DNA of 64,000 bases. It comes from UBA6918 sp040754425. GTDB taxonomy: Bacteria; Pseudomonadota; Gammaproteobacteria; Burkholderiales; Thiobacillaceae. This document shows, in pieces, positions 1-8,480 of the stretch. The notes beneath the pieces were generated by a model. The model had not been told where the DNA came from. It saw only the letters and a list, made by a program, of their open reading frames with translations, and searched no databases. The DNA lies in NCBI GenBank assembly GCA_040754425.1, contig JBFMCR010000037.1:1-64000 (forward strand), given 5' to 3'. Every line of letters begins with the position of its first letter. Positions within the stretch are counted from its first letter, which is position 1. The translations under genes were made by a program, and so were the position numbers.

Positions 1-131
1 TTCGTCTTGGGTCAGATGTGTGTAGTTCATTGGGCAACTTCGACTTGGCGGTTGATGAGGCAAAATGCTCACGCATTCTGACCCATCTACTCGTTAATCA
101 AAATTGCACTTCAAACTTGAATCCGCGAATG

Positions 132-158
132 AAAAAGCCGGGTTTCCCCCGGCTTTTT
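132..158 (-). terminator. Rho-independent terminator
   Basis: An 11-bp perfect stem (AAAAAGCCGGG with CCCGGCTTTTT, loop TTTCC) ends in a T run on both strands. It lies 23 bases beyond the stop codon of the SCP2-like gene on the minus strand and so probably ends that transcript; it could also act on a plus-strand transcript entering from outside the window. Bases 1-131 hold no gene that I can support. Confidence 0.85.
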
Positions 159-180
159 TGTATTGCGCGGTTGGTCTCGA

Positions 181-687
181 TTACTTCGGGCAGGCCTGGT
201 CGGACGGAATCTTGCCGGGCAGGCGCAGGAAAGCCTCGAACGGGCCCATCACGCTCATGGCTTCCATCTTGGGGCCGGTGAACTTCAGACGCCCGAACAT
301 CATGGCGCGCATGGGGCCGTACTCGCCGGCGCCCATTTCGTTCCAGCGCTCCGTGGTGGCGTGCATCAGATAGTCGACGTCGTCGTCGATGGCCGTAGTC
401 TTCTTGCCGCCATAGACGCACATGGCCTTGCCGTCCTTGGACATGATTTTGAGCTCGGTGATGTACTCGTCGCCGCAATCCGTGCGGTACATCTGCACGA
501 TCTTGTAGCCGCGGCCCTTGTCATTCCTGATCCACTTGTCGGCCAGGCCGTCGGTGAGGGCGGCATCCTTGTTCCAGGCATCGCATGCCTGGGCGGTCCA
601 TTCCGCGGACATCAGGGCAGGGGCGGCGTGGGCGCCCGCGGCGGAAACGGCCAGCAGAGCCGCCGTGAAGAGTGAAAGTTTATGCAT
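181..687 (-). CDS. exported SCP2-sterol-binding-like protein
   Basis: Protein of 168 residues. The start at 687 is chosen because AAGGAGG lies just upstream and the protein then opens with a clean signal peptide (MHKLSL, hydrophobic core, AHA cleavage site near residue 21). The mature part has four cysteines (QACDAW, TDCGD, AMCVY, QACPK), which suggests periplasmic disulfides. The C-terminal half, with FGRLKFTGPKMEAM and GPFEAFLRLPGK, resembles the SCP2-like lipid-binding fold found in similar exported betaproteobacterial proteins. That assignment is from memory of the family. Substrate unknown. It appears to be a single-gene transcript ended by the adjacent terminator. Confidence 0.6.
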   Translation of the reverse strand: MHKLSLFTAALLAVSAAGAHAAPALMSAEWTAQACDAWNKDAALTDGLADKWIRNDKGRGYKIVQMYRTDCGDEYITELKIMSKDGKAMCVYGGKKTTAIDDDVDYLMHATTERWNEMGAGEYGPMRAMMFGRLKFTGPKMEAMSVMGPFEAFLRLPGKIPSDQACPK

Positions 688-773
688 CGTATTGCCTCCT
701 TGTGTTGTCGTAGTAGTAAAAAATATCATGGGGGCGCAAGTTAAGCGTCGGCAGGAATCTTGTCAACGGATAT

Positions 774-1141
774 TTATCCGCGCAGGACGCCGGCCAGCGC
801 GATCAGGGCGCCGGCGAAAATGCCCAGTACGGCGAGCCGGGTGAGAAACTCCACTGACAGCCGGATCGGTTCGGGGTTGGCGAACACGGCGCCGCCGAGG
901 AGTCCGCTCAGTATGACGCCGATGGCAAACACCAGGCTCCGGTTCTGCTCGCGCCAGTCGTACTTGAAGAGTTCCACGCCGATGGATTTCGGCTGGGAGA
1001 TGGCTCACGGGTAGCGCAGATTGGAGGAAATCCCGAACGAGCGCTTGCCGATCCGGATCATGAGCGGCACCATGAGGCCGATGACGGGGCCGGCATATAC
1101 CACGGCCAGGGCGGTTTGAGACGGAAGACGAGGGTTTCCAT
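774..1141 (-). pseudogene. frameshifted YeeE/YedE-like sulfur transport membrane protein relic
   Basis: Read on the minus strand from an ATG at 1141, the first codons give METLVFRLKPPWPWY. The reading then continues sensibly only in the next frame (AGPVIGLMVP, GKRSFGISSNLR) and, after another shift, in a third stretch (VELFKYDWREQNRSLVFAIG, then a hydrophobic segment) that ends at 774. PWPWY, AGPVIGL, SFGISS.LR and FKYDW in this order match the N-terminal half of YeeE/YedE (DUF395) membrane proteins as I remember them. At least two indels break the gene, and the usual second half is absent. The relic may instead reflect sequencing errors. The last piece alone can be read as a 67-residue ORF from a GTG at 977. 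Confidence 0.55.
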
Positions 1142-1178
1142 TTTTTTGTTTGTTGGTGTTGGGTCGATATGCGCGGGC

Positions 1179-1838
1179 TTAGAGCGAATCCTCCACCAGC
1201 TTGATGCGTGTGCGCAGCTTTTCCCGCTCCGCCGTGTCCTGCTTTTCGGCAGCGCGGCTTTCCAGCAGCTTCAGGTAAACCAGCAGCGGCTTGGCCCAGC
1301 CCTGCTCGGAAGCGGTGTCGGCAGCGAGCCTGAGCGTGGACTCATCCGCCTGCGCGCGCAGGATCGCGACCGAGCTTGCGATGAGCCGCGACAGCGGGTC
1401 GTCTATTGCCTGCAGCAGGGCGACATTCCTGGCGGGATCGCGATTGGCGGCAAATGCCCGGTATTGCCCCGGCAGTCTGGCCGGGTCGAGCTTGTCCCAT
1501 TGGCCGCTGATGAAAGCATGGTAGGCCGCGTCTTCCGGCGTTGCGCCGAACCTGGCGTGTTCGAGGTAGCCGCCGCAGGTTTCGAACGTCAGGCTGGCCT
1601 GGCGCGTGGCGCAGCGGATCAAATGCAGCCGGGCGGTCTCCTCCAGCCTTGCGGCGCTGCCGGCGGCTGCCAGCGCCTGTTCGAAATAGCGCTCGGCGAG
1701 AATGTTCCGCCCTTTGAGTTCCGCCTTCTGATAGCGCTGGATCAGGCTGACGCTGTCCTGTTTCCAGTCCGGTACCGCGGGGCCGCCGCCGCAGGCGGAC
1801 AGGGTCAGGCACAAGGCGGCAAGGAGGAGGTTTTTCAT
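1179..1838 (-). CDS. putative outer-membrane lipoprotein of the Mla-like cassette
   Basis: 219 residues from the ATG at 1838, which overlaps the stop codon of the upstream MCE gene by four bases (ATGA) and is preceded by GG-rich sequence. The N-terminus is a lipoprotein signal with lipobox LSAC (Cys near residue 16). The rest is alanine-rich and helical, looking like TPR-type helical hairpins (YFEQALAAAGSAARLEETAR), with no recognised catalytic motif. Its place as last gene of a permease-ATPase-MCE-lipoprotein set suggests it is the auxiliary lipoprotein of that transporter, though its sequence does not look like the usual ABC auxiliary lipoprotein family. Function is inferred from context. 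Confidence 0.6.
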   Translation of the reverse strand: MKNLLLAALCLTLSACGGGPAVPDWKQDSVSLIQRYQKAELKGRNILAERYFEQALAAAGSAARLEETARLHLIRCATRQASLTFETCGGYLEHARFGATPEDAAYHAFISGQWDKLDPARLPGQYRAFAANRDPARNVALLQAIDDPLSRLIASSVAILRAQADESTLRLAADTASEQGWAKPLLVYLKLLESRAAEKQDTAEREKLRTRIKLVEDSL

Positions 1839-2785
1839 GGCAGTTTCATGTCCGCATCCGAGCCGAACGGCCACATGCGGTTGATGCTGTTGAGGAGGTC
1901 GTTGGCCTTGCGCACCGAGTCGTCGATGTCCGCGCGCAGCTTGCCCAGATCCTGGGTGCCGTCCTTGACGTTGGCTGAGATGTCGACCGCGTTCTTCAGC
2001 AGCTCATCCACGCGCCTGAGGCTGCCCTGTGCCTCCACCAGCATGGCGCGCACCTGGGCCAGCATCTGCCGGCTTTGTTCGGACATGCCGTCTGCGGCGA
2101 ACAGCCAGCGGTCGGTCTTGTCCAGCATGGCGTCGACCTTGGCCGACACGTCGTTCAGGCGCCTGGACAGGGTTTCGAAATTCTTCAGTGTGTTGACGAG
2201 CGGACGCGCGTTTTCCTCGCTGCCGAGCACGCCTTCCAGCACGCCGTACTTGCCGGTCATGCGCGCGGTGATGGTTTTCGCATTGGCCAGTGTGCTGTTG
2301 AGTTCGCCGTCCTGGCGGGTGATGTGCTCGACGTTGGCGAGGATGTTTTTCACCCGCTCGATGAGGACCGGGATTTCCTTGGTGGGGTCGCTCACCTGCA
2401 AAATCAGGGTCACGTCTTCCGGCAACGGCGGCGAGGACAGATCCGGGGTCTCGACCTTGATCTTGGCGCCTCCAACCAGGGGCTTGTCGAGATTGAAGGT
2501 GCTGTCCACCCGCAGCCAGCGGGCGCCGTCGCGGGAGATTTCCGTGTCGATCACGATGCCGCCGGCATCGTTCAGACTGACGCCGGTGACCTGGCCGATG
2601 GGCATGCCGGAGAAGGTGACCGGCATGCCGGGCGAGATGCCGTCGGCGCTGACCGCAGCCAGTTGCAGACGCATGCGCTGCTCGAAGAAGCCGCGCGCGT
2701 ACAGCACATAGGCGAGAAAGGCCAGCGCCAGCACCAGCACGGTGATGACGAAAAAGCCGACTTTCAGGTGCAGGTTCTTGAACAT
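1835..2785 (-). CDS. MlaD-family (MCE) periplasmic lipid-binding protein
   Basis: 316 residues. One N-terminal membrane anchor (about residues 8-30) is followed by an MCE domain (about 35-115: SADGISPGMPVTFSGMPIGQVTGV is the typical core, with the strand IVIDTEIS after it). A long helical C-terminal region (about 140-300) is rich in coiled-coil-like sequence. MCE proteins form rings that shuttle phospholipids across the periplasm with MlaE/MlaF-type ABC transporters. It is immediately downstream of the permease and ATPase-like genes (3-base gap) and overlaps the lipoprotein gene, so the four genes look like one operon. The substrate direction cannot be told from sequence. Confidence 0.85.
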   Translation of the reverse strand: MFKNLHLKVGFFVITVLVLALAFLAYVLYARGFFEQRMRLQLAAVSADGISPGMPVTFSGMPIGQVTGVSLNDAGGIVIDTEISRDGARWLRVDSTFNLDKPLVGGAKIKVETPDLSSPPLPEDVTLILQVSDPTKEIPVLIERVKNILANVEHITRQDGELNSTLANAKTITARMTGKYGVLEGVLGSEENARPLVNTLKNFETLSRRLNDVSAKVDAMLDKTDRWLFAADGMSEQSRQMLAQVRAMLVEAQGSLRRVDELLKNAVDISANVKDGTQDLGKLRADIDDSVRKANDLLNSINRMWPFGSDADMKLP

Positions 2786-2788
2786 TGT

Positions 2789-3253
2789 CTATTTGCTGCC
2801 GTACAAGGGGCGATTCCAGTCGTAATCAAACACTTCCCAGGCTGCCGGGGCGCCGTCGTAGCGCGCCGCCAGCTGGCGCAGGAACGCAGGATAGGGGATA
2901 TCGTACAGCATGGCGCCGGGGCGTTCGATAAGCAGGCGCGGCCGCCGCAGGATGAGTGCGCGCGCCAGTTTGGCGACGAAGCGTTCGGAGGCGTTCATGT
3001 CGGGGTCGCGCTTGTCGCCGATTGCCGCGAAGCCCAGTTGCGCGAGCAGGCCCTGGGCCTGGCGTGAGGCCTCGTTTGCGTCGAAGTGCTTCTGGTAGAG
3101 GGGGATCAGCGCGATGTTCTCGCGCGCGGAAAGATTGGCGCGCAGGGGCAGGTCGGGCGAAACCAGCGCCACCTGCTCGACTGGCAGCATTGCCGCGGCT
3201 TCTGCCAGTGCGCGCGCATCGGCAAAGCCGATCAGATGTATTTCAGCGCCAAT
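2789..3253 (-). CDS. degenerate ABC ATPase-like subunit without Walker A
   Basis: About 150 residues occupy the slot of MlaF, the ATPase. The recognisable parts are a Q-loop-like segment (VALVSPDLPLRANLSARENIAL), a weak signature region (NASERFVAKLARALILRRP) and a Walker-B-like strand RLLIERP in which the Asp-Glu pair is missing. There is no P-loop, because the frame would have to run back through the permease gene. The start is unresolved: no ATG or GTG is well placed, an ATT at 3253 and a CTG at 3235 (overlapping the permease TGA as CTGA) are candidates, and a GTG at 3397 would overlap the permease by about 165 bases. It probably cannot hydrolyse ATP alone; a regulatory or structural role, or a partner ATPase encoded elsewhere, are possible. 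Confidence 0.6.
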   Translation of the reverse strand: MGAEIHLIGFADARALAEAAAMLPVEQVALVSPDLPLRANLSARENIALIPLYQKHFDANEASRQAQGLLAQLGFAAIGDKRDPDMNASERFVAKLARALILRRPRLLIERPGAMLYDIPYPAFLRQLAARYDGAPAAWEVFDYDWNRPLYGSK

Positions 3254-4026
3254 GACAACACCTCGATCAGGACCAGGGCCAGAAACACCCGCATCATGCC
3301 GCGCAGCACGGAAACGGGCACCATGAAAAGCTTTTTCGGCGTTTCCAGCCCGGCCGACATGGGCAGGGTGGTGAGCGCCAGGCCGAAAAGGACGCACTTG
3401 GCCAGCAATCCCAGCAGCACGCGGAAATCGAATACCGAAGCGATCGTGTTCGAGAAGGGCTGCAGACCGGACACGCTCAGACCGTAAATGGCAAGGTAGG
3501 CCAGCAACAGAGTCAGCACGCTGCCCAGGACGGTAAGGCCGATGACGGAGATCACGCCGCCGGCGATGCGAGGCAGGAACTCGAACTGCATGGGTTCGAC
3601 CCTGCAGTGCGAGAGGGCTTCGAGTTCGTTGTTGACCTTCATCAGCGCCACTTCGGTGTTTATGGCCGAGCCCGAGCGCAGGGCGATGAGCAGCGCGGTG
3701 AGGAAGGGCAGCAGTTCCAGCAGCAGCACGCGTATGATCATTTCGGCGGCGGCGTCGAACAGCCCGACATTACGGGCAGTGGACAGGGTGATGGTGATGA
3801 TGACCCAGGAAATGGCCAGCACATAAATCAGGTAAATGTGCACGATCTGCACGGCCGTGAAGTAGACCTGCTTGACGATGGTGTCGAGCGTGGCGCGGTT
3901 CCAGGTGGCGGGGCGCGCCACGGTGGAGAGCACGTCGATGAAGAACACCGTCACGCCGTAGGCGGTGTTCCACCAGCCGACGGCCTTGGCGCCGGTGCGT
4001 TCGACGAAATTTAACAGGAACTCCAT
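3232..4026 (-). CDS. MlaE-family ABC transporter permease
   Basis: 264 residues with five or so membrane segments (about 55-80, 95-120, 150-185, 195-225, 240-262). The MlaE hallmark region ALLIALRSGSAINTEVALMKVNNELEAL (glycine-rich turn followed by a conserved Glu and the coupling helix) is at about residues 112-140. MlaE permeases move phospholipids between inner membrane and periplasmic MCE proteins. It is the first gene of the cassette; a divergent SH3-domain gene starts 90 bases upstream. The product ends KYI just where the degenerate ATPase frame begins. Confidence 0.85.
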   Translation of the reverse strand: MEFLLNFVERTGAKAVGWWNTAYGVTVFFIDVLSTVARPATWNRATLDTIVKQVYFTAVQIVHIYLIYVLAISWVIITITLSTARNVGLFDAAAEMIIRVLLLELLPFLTALLIALRSGSAINTEVALMKVNNELEALSHCRVEPMQFEFLPRIAGGVISVIGLTVLGSVLTLLLAYLAIYGLSVSGLQPFSNTIASVFDFRVLLGLLAKCVLFGLALTTLPMSAGLETPKKLFMVPVSVLRGMMRVFLALVLIEVLSLALKYI

Positions 4027-4116
4027 GCGTTTTCGCGGGGTCTGGAGATTGGGTGCTTGTATTATGCCAATAGCATCAATAAAGTCTGAAAATTGCTTGA
4101 AAGCGAGGAGATCGCG

Positions 4117-4644
4117 ATGAAACGCTTATACGGAATTCTTGCGCTGTCGCTGGCCGGCGGCGCGGCCATGGCTGCGCCCGGCGTGGCCCTAAGGGACGAA
4201 AACATGCTGTCCCAGCCGAATTCGGCATCCGCCGCCGTCGGCATGGTGTCCAAGGGCATGGCAGTGGACATCACGGCCAAAGAGGGCGGCTGGCTAAAGA
4301 TCAAGGCCGGCAGCGTGGAAGGCTGGGTGCGCCTGCTGAGCGTGCGTGCCGGGTCGGGCGGCGTCGGCGGCGACGGGCTGGCGGGTGTTGCCGGCCTGGC
4401 CGGCGCGGTCACCCAGAAATCCGATCCCAGCCGCGTGGTGGCGGTGGCCGGCGTGCGCGGCCTCAATGAGGAAGACCTCAAAGGTGCAAGATACAGCGCA
4501 GCGGAAATGGCGAAGCTCAAGGAATACACCGTGACGCCGGCAAAGGCGAAGGAGTTTGCCGAGAAATCCGGCCTCAAGCGGCAAAAAGTGGCAGCCTTGC
4601 CCAATCCGCGCGCCCAGTCTGACACGGATAGCGGGAGTTATTAA
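4117..4644 (+). CDS. exported bacterial SH3-domain protein
   Basis: 175 residues from the ATG at 4117, which has GAGGAG eight bases upstream. Signal peptide of about 20 residues (ending AMAAP). A bacterial SH3 (SH3_3) domain follows at about 25-80: LRDENMLSQPNSASAAVG, then GGWLKIKAGSVEGWVRLLSV, the typical cell-wall-targeting fold. After a glycine-rich linker (GSGGVGGDGLAGVAG) comes a basic C-terminal segment. It abuts the M48 protease gene directly (stop TAA then ATG), so the two are probably co-translated; a joint envelope-maintenance role is inference. Confidence 0.8.
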   Translation: MKRLYGILALSLAGGAAMAAPGVALRDENMLSQPNSASAAVGMVSKGMAVDITAKEGGWLKIKAGSVEGWVRLLSVRAGSGGVGGDGLAGVAGLAGAVTQKSDPSRVVAVAGVRGLNEEDLKGARYSAAEMAKLKEYTVTPAKAKEFAEKSGLKRQKVAALPNPRAQSDTDSGSY

Positions 4645-5493
4645 ATGAAAAAGTCCATATTGATGCTGGCCCTGGCCCTGGGCATTTCTTCCTCGACTGC
4701 CGGCCTGGCGCTCGATTTCGGCAAAGTCATCCAGGGGATGGGCCAGATTCCGCAAAAACAGAATGGCAAGACCGGCGGCGTCAGCCTGTTGGGCGAAACC
4801 AGCACGCAGGATGAGATCCGCATCGGCCGCCAGGTGTCCGGAAACCTGCTCGGCGCCGCCCCCCTGGTCAAGGATGAAAACCTGCAGCGCTACGTCAATG
4901 TGGTCGGGCGCTGGGTGGCGCTGCAAAGCGATCGTCCGCATTTGCCTTGGCATTTCGGCGTGATCGAATCCGAGGACATCAATGCTTTTGCCGCCCCCGG
5001 CGGCTTCGTGTTCGTGACCAAGGGGCTGTATAAGCGCCTGAACAACGAGGCCGAGCTTGCCGGCGTGCTGGCGCACGAAATCGCGCATGTCAACGAGAAA
5101 CATCACCTTAAGCTGCTCAAGCAATCGCAAATGCTCAGCGTGCTGTCGCAGGTCGTGTCGAAAGAGGTCGCCAATGGCGACCAGGCCGTGCAGAACCTGA
5201 TCGGCAACGGCGCCGAAATGCTGGCGCGCGGCCTCGACAAGGATGCCGAGTACGAGGCCGACCGCATCGGCGTGGTGTTTGCCGCGCGCGCCGGTTACGA
5301 TGTCTGGGGCTTGCCCACGGTACTGCAGGACATGGCGACCATCAATACCAAGGACAATCGTCTGGCATTGCTGTACAAGACCCACCCGACCGCGGCGGAC
5401 CGTCTGTCCAATCTGGGAGAAGCCGTGGGCGACCGCTTTGACACCCTGCCCCCGGGCAAGGACTTCGCCGACCGCTTCTACCGCATCCGGTGA
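4645..5493 (+). CDS. periplasmic M48-family zinc metalloprotease
   Basis: 282 residues, signal peptide at 1-22. The M48 motif HEIAHV (His144, Glu145, His148) and the downstream zinc ligand in AEYEADRIG (near residue 202) are intact, as is the family sequence NAFAAPGGFVFVTKGL before it. Without TPR repeats it is shorter than BepA/YfgC and closer to LoiP/YcaL in length. Such proteases degrade misassembled outer-membrane proteins. It overlaps the cyclase gene by four bases. Confidence 0.85.
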   Translation: MKKSILMLALALGISSSTAGLALDFGKVIQGMGQIPQKQNGKTGGVSLLGETSTQDEIRIGRQVSGNLLGAAPLVKDENLQRYVNVVGRWVALQSDRPHLPWHFGVIESEDINAFAAPGGFVFVTKGLYKRLNNEAELAGVLAHEIAHVNEKHHLKLLKQSQMLSVLSQVVSKEVANGDQAVQNLIGNGAEMLARGLDKDAEYEADRIGVVFAARAGYDVWGLPTVLQDMATINTKDNRLALLYKTHPTAADRLSNLGEAVGDRFDTLPPGKDFADRFYRIR

Positions 5494-7709
5494 AGCAGCA
5501 ACTCAAAAAATATGCCGTACCGTGGCTGCTCGCCGCGGTATGGCTTGTATTGCTGGTACTGCATGAAACCGCCTTCCTGCGTCTTGGCTTCGTCGAGCGG
5601 CTGGACGCGGCGCTGTACGACTTCAGCCTGAAGAACGGCGCGCCGCGCGGACTGGACGACCGCATCGCCATCCTCGATATCGACGAAGCCAGCCTCAAGG
5701 AAGTCGGGCGCTGGCCCTGGAGCCGCGACAAGATGGCGGCCATGGTCGAGCGGCTTTACAACGAATACGGCATCGCTGCCATGGGCTTCGACATCATCTT
5801 CGCCGAGCCCGACATCAGTTCCGGCATTGCCACGCTCGACCGGCTGGCGAAAGGCGAACTGGCGGATGACCGGCTATTCCTCGCTCGCTACGCGCGGCTG
5901 CGCCCCGAGCTCGATTACGACGGGCGCTTCGCCCAGGCCCTGAGCGGCAGGCCCTTGGCGCTGGGCTATTACTTCATCACCCCGGGGCTGCCACAAGGCA
6001 CCGCGGGGGCGCTGCCGCCGCCGAGTCTTCCGGCCGACGCACTGGGGGAGTTCGGCAGCCAGCTGGTGGAAGCCATCGGCTATGGCGGCAATCTCCGACA
6101 GTTCCAGGACGCCGCCGGCATTGCCGGCTATTTCTCGGTGCTGCCCGATGCCGACGGCACCATGCGCAAGCTGCACATGCTCACCCGCTACCAGGGGGGA
6201 GTGTATGAGTCCTTCAGTTCCGCCACCTTGCGTGCCGCCTTCGGCGGCGAGGGCCTGAAAGCCGGCGTCGATGAAATCGGCGTGCCAGGCCGCAGCTACC
6301 GCCAGCCCTGGATCGATATCGCCGGCATCCGCGTCAACCTCAACGAAGACGGCAGCGCTTGGATACCGTATCGCGCCGGCGCGCCTTTCCCCTATGTGTC
6401 GGCCAGGGACGTGCTGACCGGCAAGACCGACAAGGCCGTGCTGGAAAACCGCATCGTGCTGGTCGGCACCACGGCGCCTGGGCTGCTGGATCTGCGCGTG
6501 ACGCCGTTTTCGGACGCCTTCCCCGGCGTGGAAATCCACGCCCACATGATCGCCGGCATGCTCGATGGCGACACGGCCTACACGCCGCCCTGGTCGAGCG
6601 ATGCAGTTCTGGTGGTCACCCTGGTTGCCGGCCTGGTGCTGGCATTCGCCTTGCCGCTCATCGGTCCGGTTTATGGCCTGGGGCTCACGCTGCTGCTGCT
6701 GGGCGGACTTGGCGGCGGGTATTACGCCGCCTGGCAGCAGCACTGGGTCCTGCCCGCAGCCGCGCCGCTGCTTGCGGTGGTGGGGCTGTACCTGCTGTCC
6801 ACGGCCTACGGCTTTCTGGCCGAGACCCGCAACAAGCGCCAGATCACCAGGCTGTTCGGCCAGTACGTGCCGCCGGAACTGGCCGACGAGATGAGCCGCG
6901 ACCCCACGCACTACAGCATGGAAGGGCAATCGCGCGAAATGACCGTGCTGTTCTCCGACATCCGCGGCTTCACCAATTTTTCCGAGAAGCTGCCGCCGAC
7001 GGAACTGGCCGAGGTGCTCAACAGCTATCTCGGTACCATGACCGCCATTGTGCAGAAGAACCGCGGCACCATCGACAAGTACATCGGCGATGCGGTGATG
7101 GCCTTCTGGAACGCGCCGCTCGACATGCCCAACCACGCCGAGGCCGCGGTGCAGACCGCGCTCGACATGCAGGCCGCGCTGCCGGCGCTCAACGAGCAAT
7201 TTGCAGCACGCGGCTGGCCCGAGGTGAAGATCGGCGTGGGCGTGAACACCGGGCGCATGAGCGTGGGCAACATGGGCTCCGAATTCCGCATGTCCTACAC
7301 TGTCATGGGCGATGCGGTGAACCTCGGTTCCAGACTGGAAGGCATCACCAAACAGTACGGCGTCGGCATTCTCGCCACCCAGACCACGGTGGATGCGGAC
7401 CCGCGCCACGTGTTCATGAAAATCGACGAGGTGCGCGTAAAGGGCAAGGAGCAGCCGGTTGCCATTTACGAGCCGCTTGGCCTAAAGGAAACGGTCGATT
7501 CTGCCGAGATTAACCGTGCGCAGCGATTTGAACAGGCTTTCGAGGCCTATCGGAAACGTGATTGGGATAGGGCAGAAACTCTGCTGACAGCATTGAATTC
7601 CGAATCGCACAGAGCGCTGTACGATATCTACCTGGAGCGCATCGCGCATTTCCGCGAGACGCCACCGCCGGAGGACTGGGATGGCGTTTTCGTTTACACG
7701 ACCAAATAA
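5490..7709 (+). CDS. CHASE2-domain class III adenylate cyclase
   Basis: 739 residues from a GTG overlapping the upstream TGA. Membrane segment near 10-28, a CHASE2 sensor domain outside the membrane (about 40-350, with RIAILDIDEASLKEVGRWPW and MGFDIIFAEPD), three clustered membrane helices (about 370-450), then a class III cyclase domain (about 475-660). The metal-binding aspartates are visible in FSDIRGF (Asp490) and YIGDAVMAFW (Asp534), followed by the VMGDAVNLGSRLEG block. The last 70 residues look helical. It should make cAMP in response to an envelope signal sensed by CHASE2. The next gene encodes a possible cyclic-nucleotide phosphodiesterase, six bases away. Confidence 0.88.
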   Translation: MKQQLKKYAVPWLLAAVWLVLLVLHETAFLRLGFVERLDAALYDFSLKNGAPRGLDDRIAILDIDEASLKEVGRWPWSRDKMAAMVERLYNEYGIAAMGFDIIFAEPDISSGIATLDRLAKGELADDRLFLARYARLRPELDYDGRFAQALSGRPLALGYYFITPGLPQGTAGALPPPSLPADALGEFGSQLVEAIGYGGNLRQFQDAAGIAGYFSVLPDADGTMRKLHMLTRYQGGVYESFSSATLRAAFGGEGLKAGVDEIGVPGRSYRQPWIDIAGIRVNLNEDGSAWIPYRAGAPFPYVSARDVLTGKTDKAVLENRIVLVGTTAPGLLDLRVTPFSDAFPGVEIHAHMIAGMLDGDTAYTPPWSSDAVLVVTLVAGLVLAFALPLIGPVYGLGLTLLLLGGLGGGYYAAWQQHWVLPAAAPLLAVVGLYLLSTAYGFLAETRNKRQITRLFGQYVPPELADEMSRDPTHYSMEGQSREMTVLFSDIRGFTNFSEKLPPTELAEVLNSYLGTMTAIVQKNRGTIDKYIGDAVMAFWNAPLDMPNHAEAAVQTALDMQAALPALNEQFAARGWPEVKIGVGVNTGRMSVGNMGSEFRMSYTVMGDAVNLGSRLEGITKQYGVGILATQTTVDADPRHVFMKIDEVRVKGKEQPVAIYEPLGLKETVDSAEINRAQRFEQAFEAYRKRDWDRAETLLTALNSESHRALYDIYLERIAHFRETPPPEDWDGVFVYTTK

Positions 7710-7715
7710 CAAGAC

Positions 7716-8480
7716 ATGAAACTCACCGTGCTGGGTTGCGGCGGCGGCATCGGCAGCGGCGCCCACACCACCTGCTTTCTGCTGGACGACGACGTGCTGA
7801 TCGATGCCGGCACCGGCATCACCACGCTCAGCCTCGAACAGATGGCGAGGATCGACCATGTCTTCGTCACCCACAGTCACCTCGACCATGTGCTGGGCCT
7901 GCCGCTTCTGGTCGATGCCGTGGGCGACCGCCGCGACAGCCCCCTTGTCGTACACGCGCTGCCGGAGACCCTGGAAATCCTCGCCAAGCACCTGTTCAAC
8001 TGGAAGCTGTGGCCGGATTTTCGCGAAATTCCCGACGGCAACTCGCCCTGGCTCAAGTTCGAGCGCATGCCCATGGGCGCGTCGGTGACGCTGGCAGGGC
8101 GAACCCTGACTACCCTGCCTGCGCATCACACCGTGCCGGCCTGCGGCTATCGGCTGTCGAACGGCCGGCAGAGCCTGGTGTTCACCGGCGATACCTACCA
8201 CAGCGATGCGCTCATGCATGCGCTGAACGAAATGACCGACCTTCGCGACCTCATCATCGAGACCTCGTTCGAGAACGAATTGCGCGATATCGCCCTGGCT
8301 GCCATGCACCACTGGCCGCATTCGCTGGAGCAGGAATTGAAGCACCTCAAAATCAACCCCCGGATCTGGATCACCCACCTCAAGCCCGGTAATCAGGATG
8401 CCATCATGGCCGAACTCAGAACCGCCATTCACGGGCGCGAACTTGCGCCCCTCAGGCAGGGACAGGTGATCGAATGGTAG
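7716..8480 (+). CDS. metallo-beta-lactamase-fold phosphodiesterase-like protein
   Basis: 254 residues. The MBL zinc motif THSHLDH is at residues 52-58, with later ligands plausible in PAHHTVPACGYRL and FTGDTYHSD. The opening KLTVLGCGGGIG plus absence of an RNA-processing beta-CASP domain fits the class II cyclic-nucleotide phosphodiesterase group (CpdP/PDE1-like) or a related arylsulfatase-type hydrolase. The gene starts six bases after the adenylate cyclase gene, so the pair would make and break cAMP. That is inference from order. The next gene overlaps by seven bases. Confidence 0.75.
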   Translation: MKLTVLGCGGGIGSGAHTTCFLLDDDVLIDAGTGITTLSLEQMARIDHVFVTHSHLDHVLGLPLLVDAVGDRRDSPLVVHALPETLEILAKHLFNWKLWPDFREIPDGNSPWLKFERMPMGASVTLAGRTLTTLPAHHTVPACGYRLSNGRQSLVFTGDTYHSDALMHALNEMTDLRDLIIETSFENELRDIALAAMHHWPHSLEQELKHLKINPRIWITHLKPGNQDAIMAELRTAIHGRELAPLRQGQVIEW

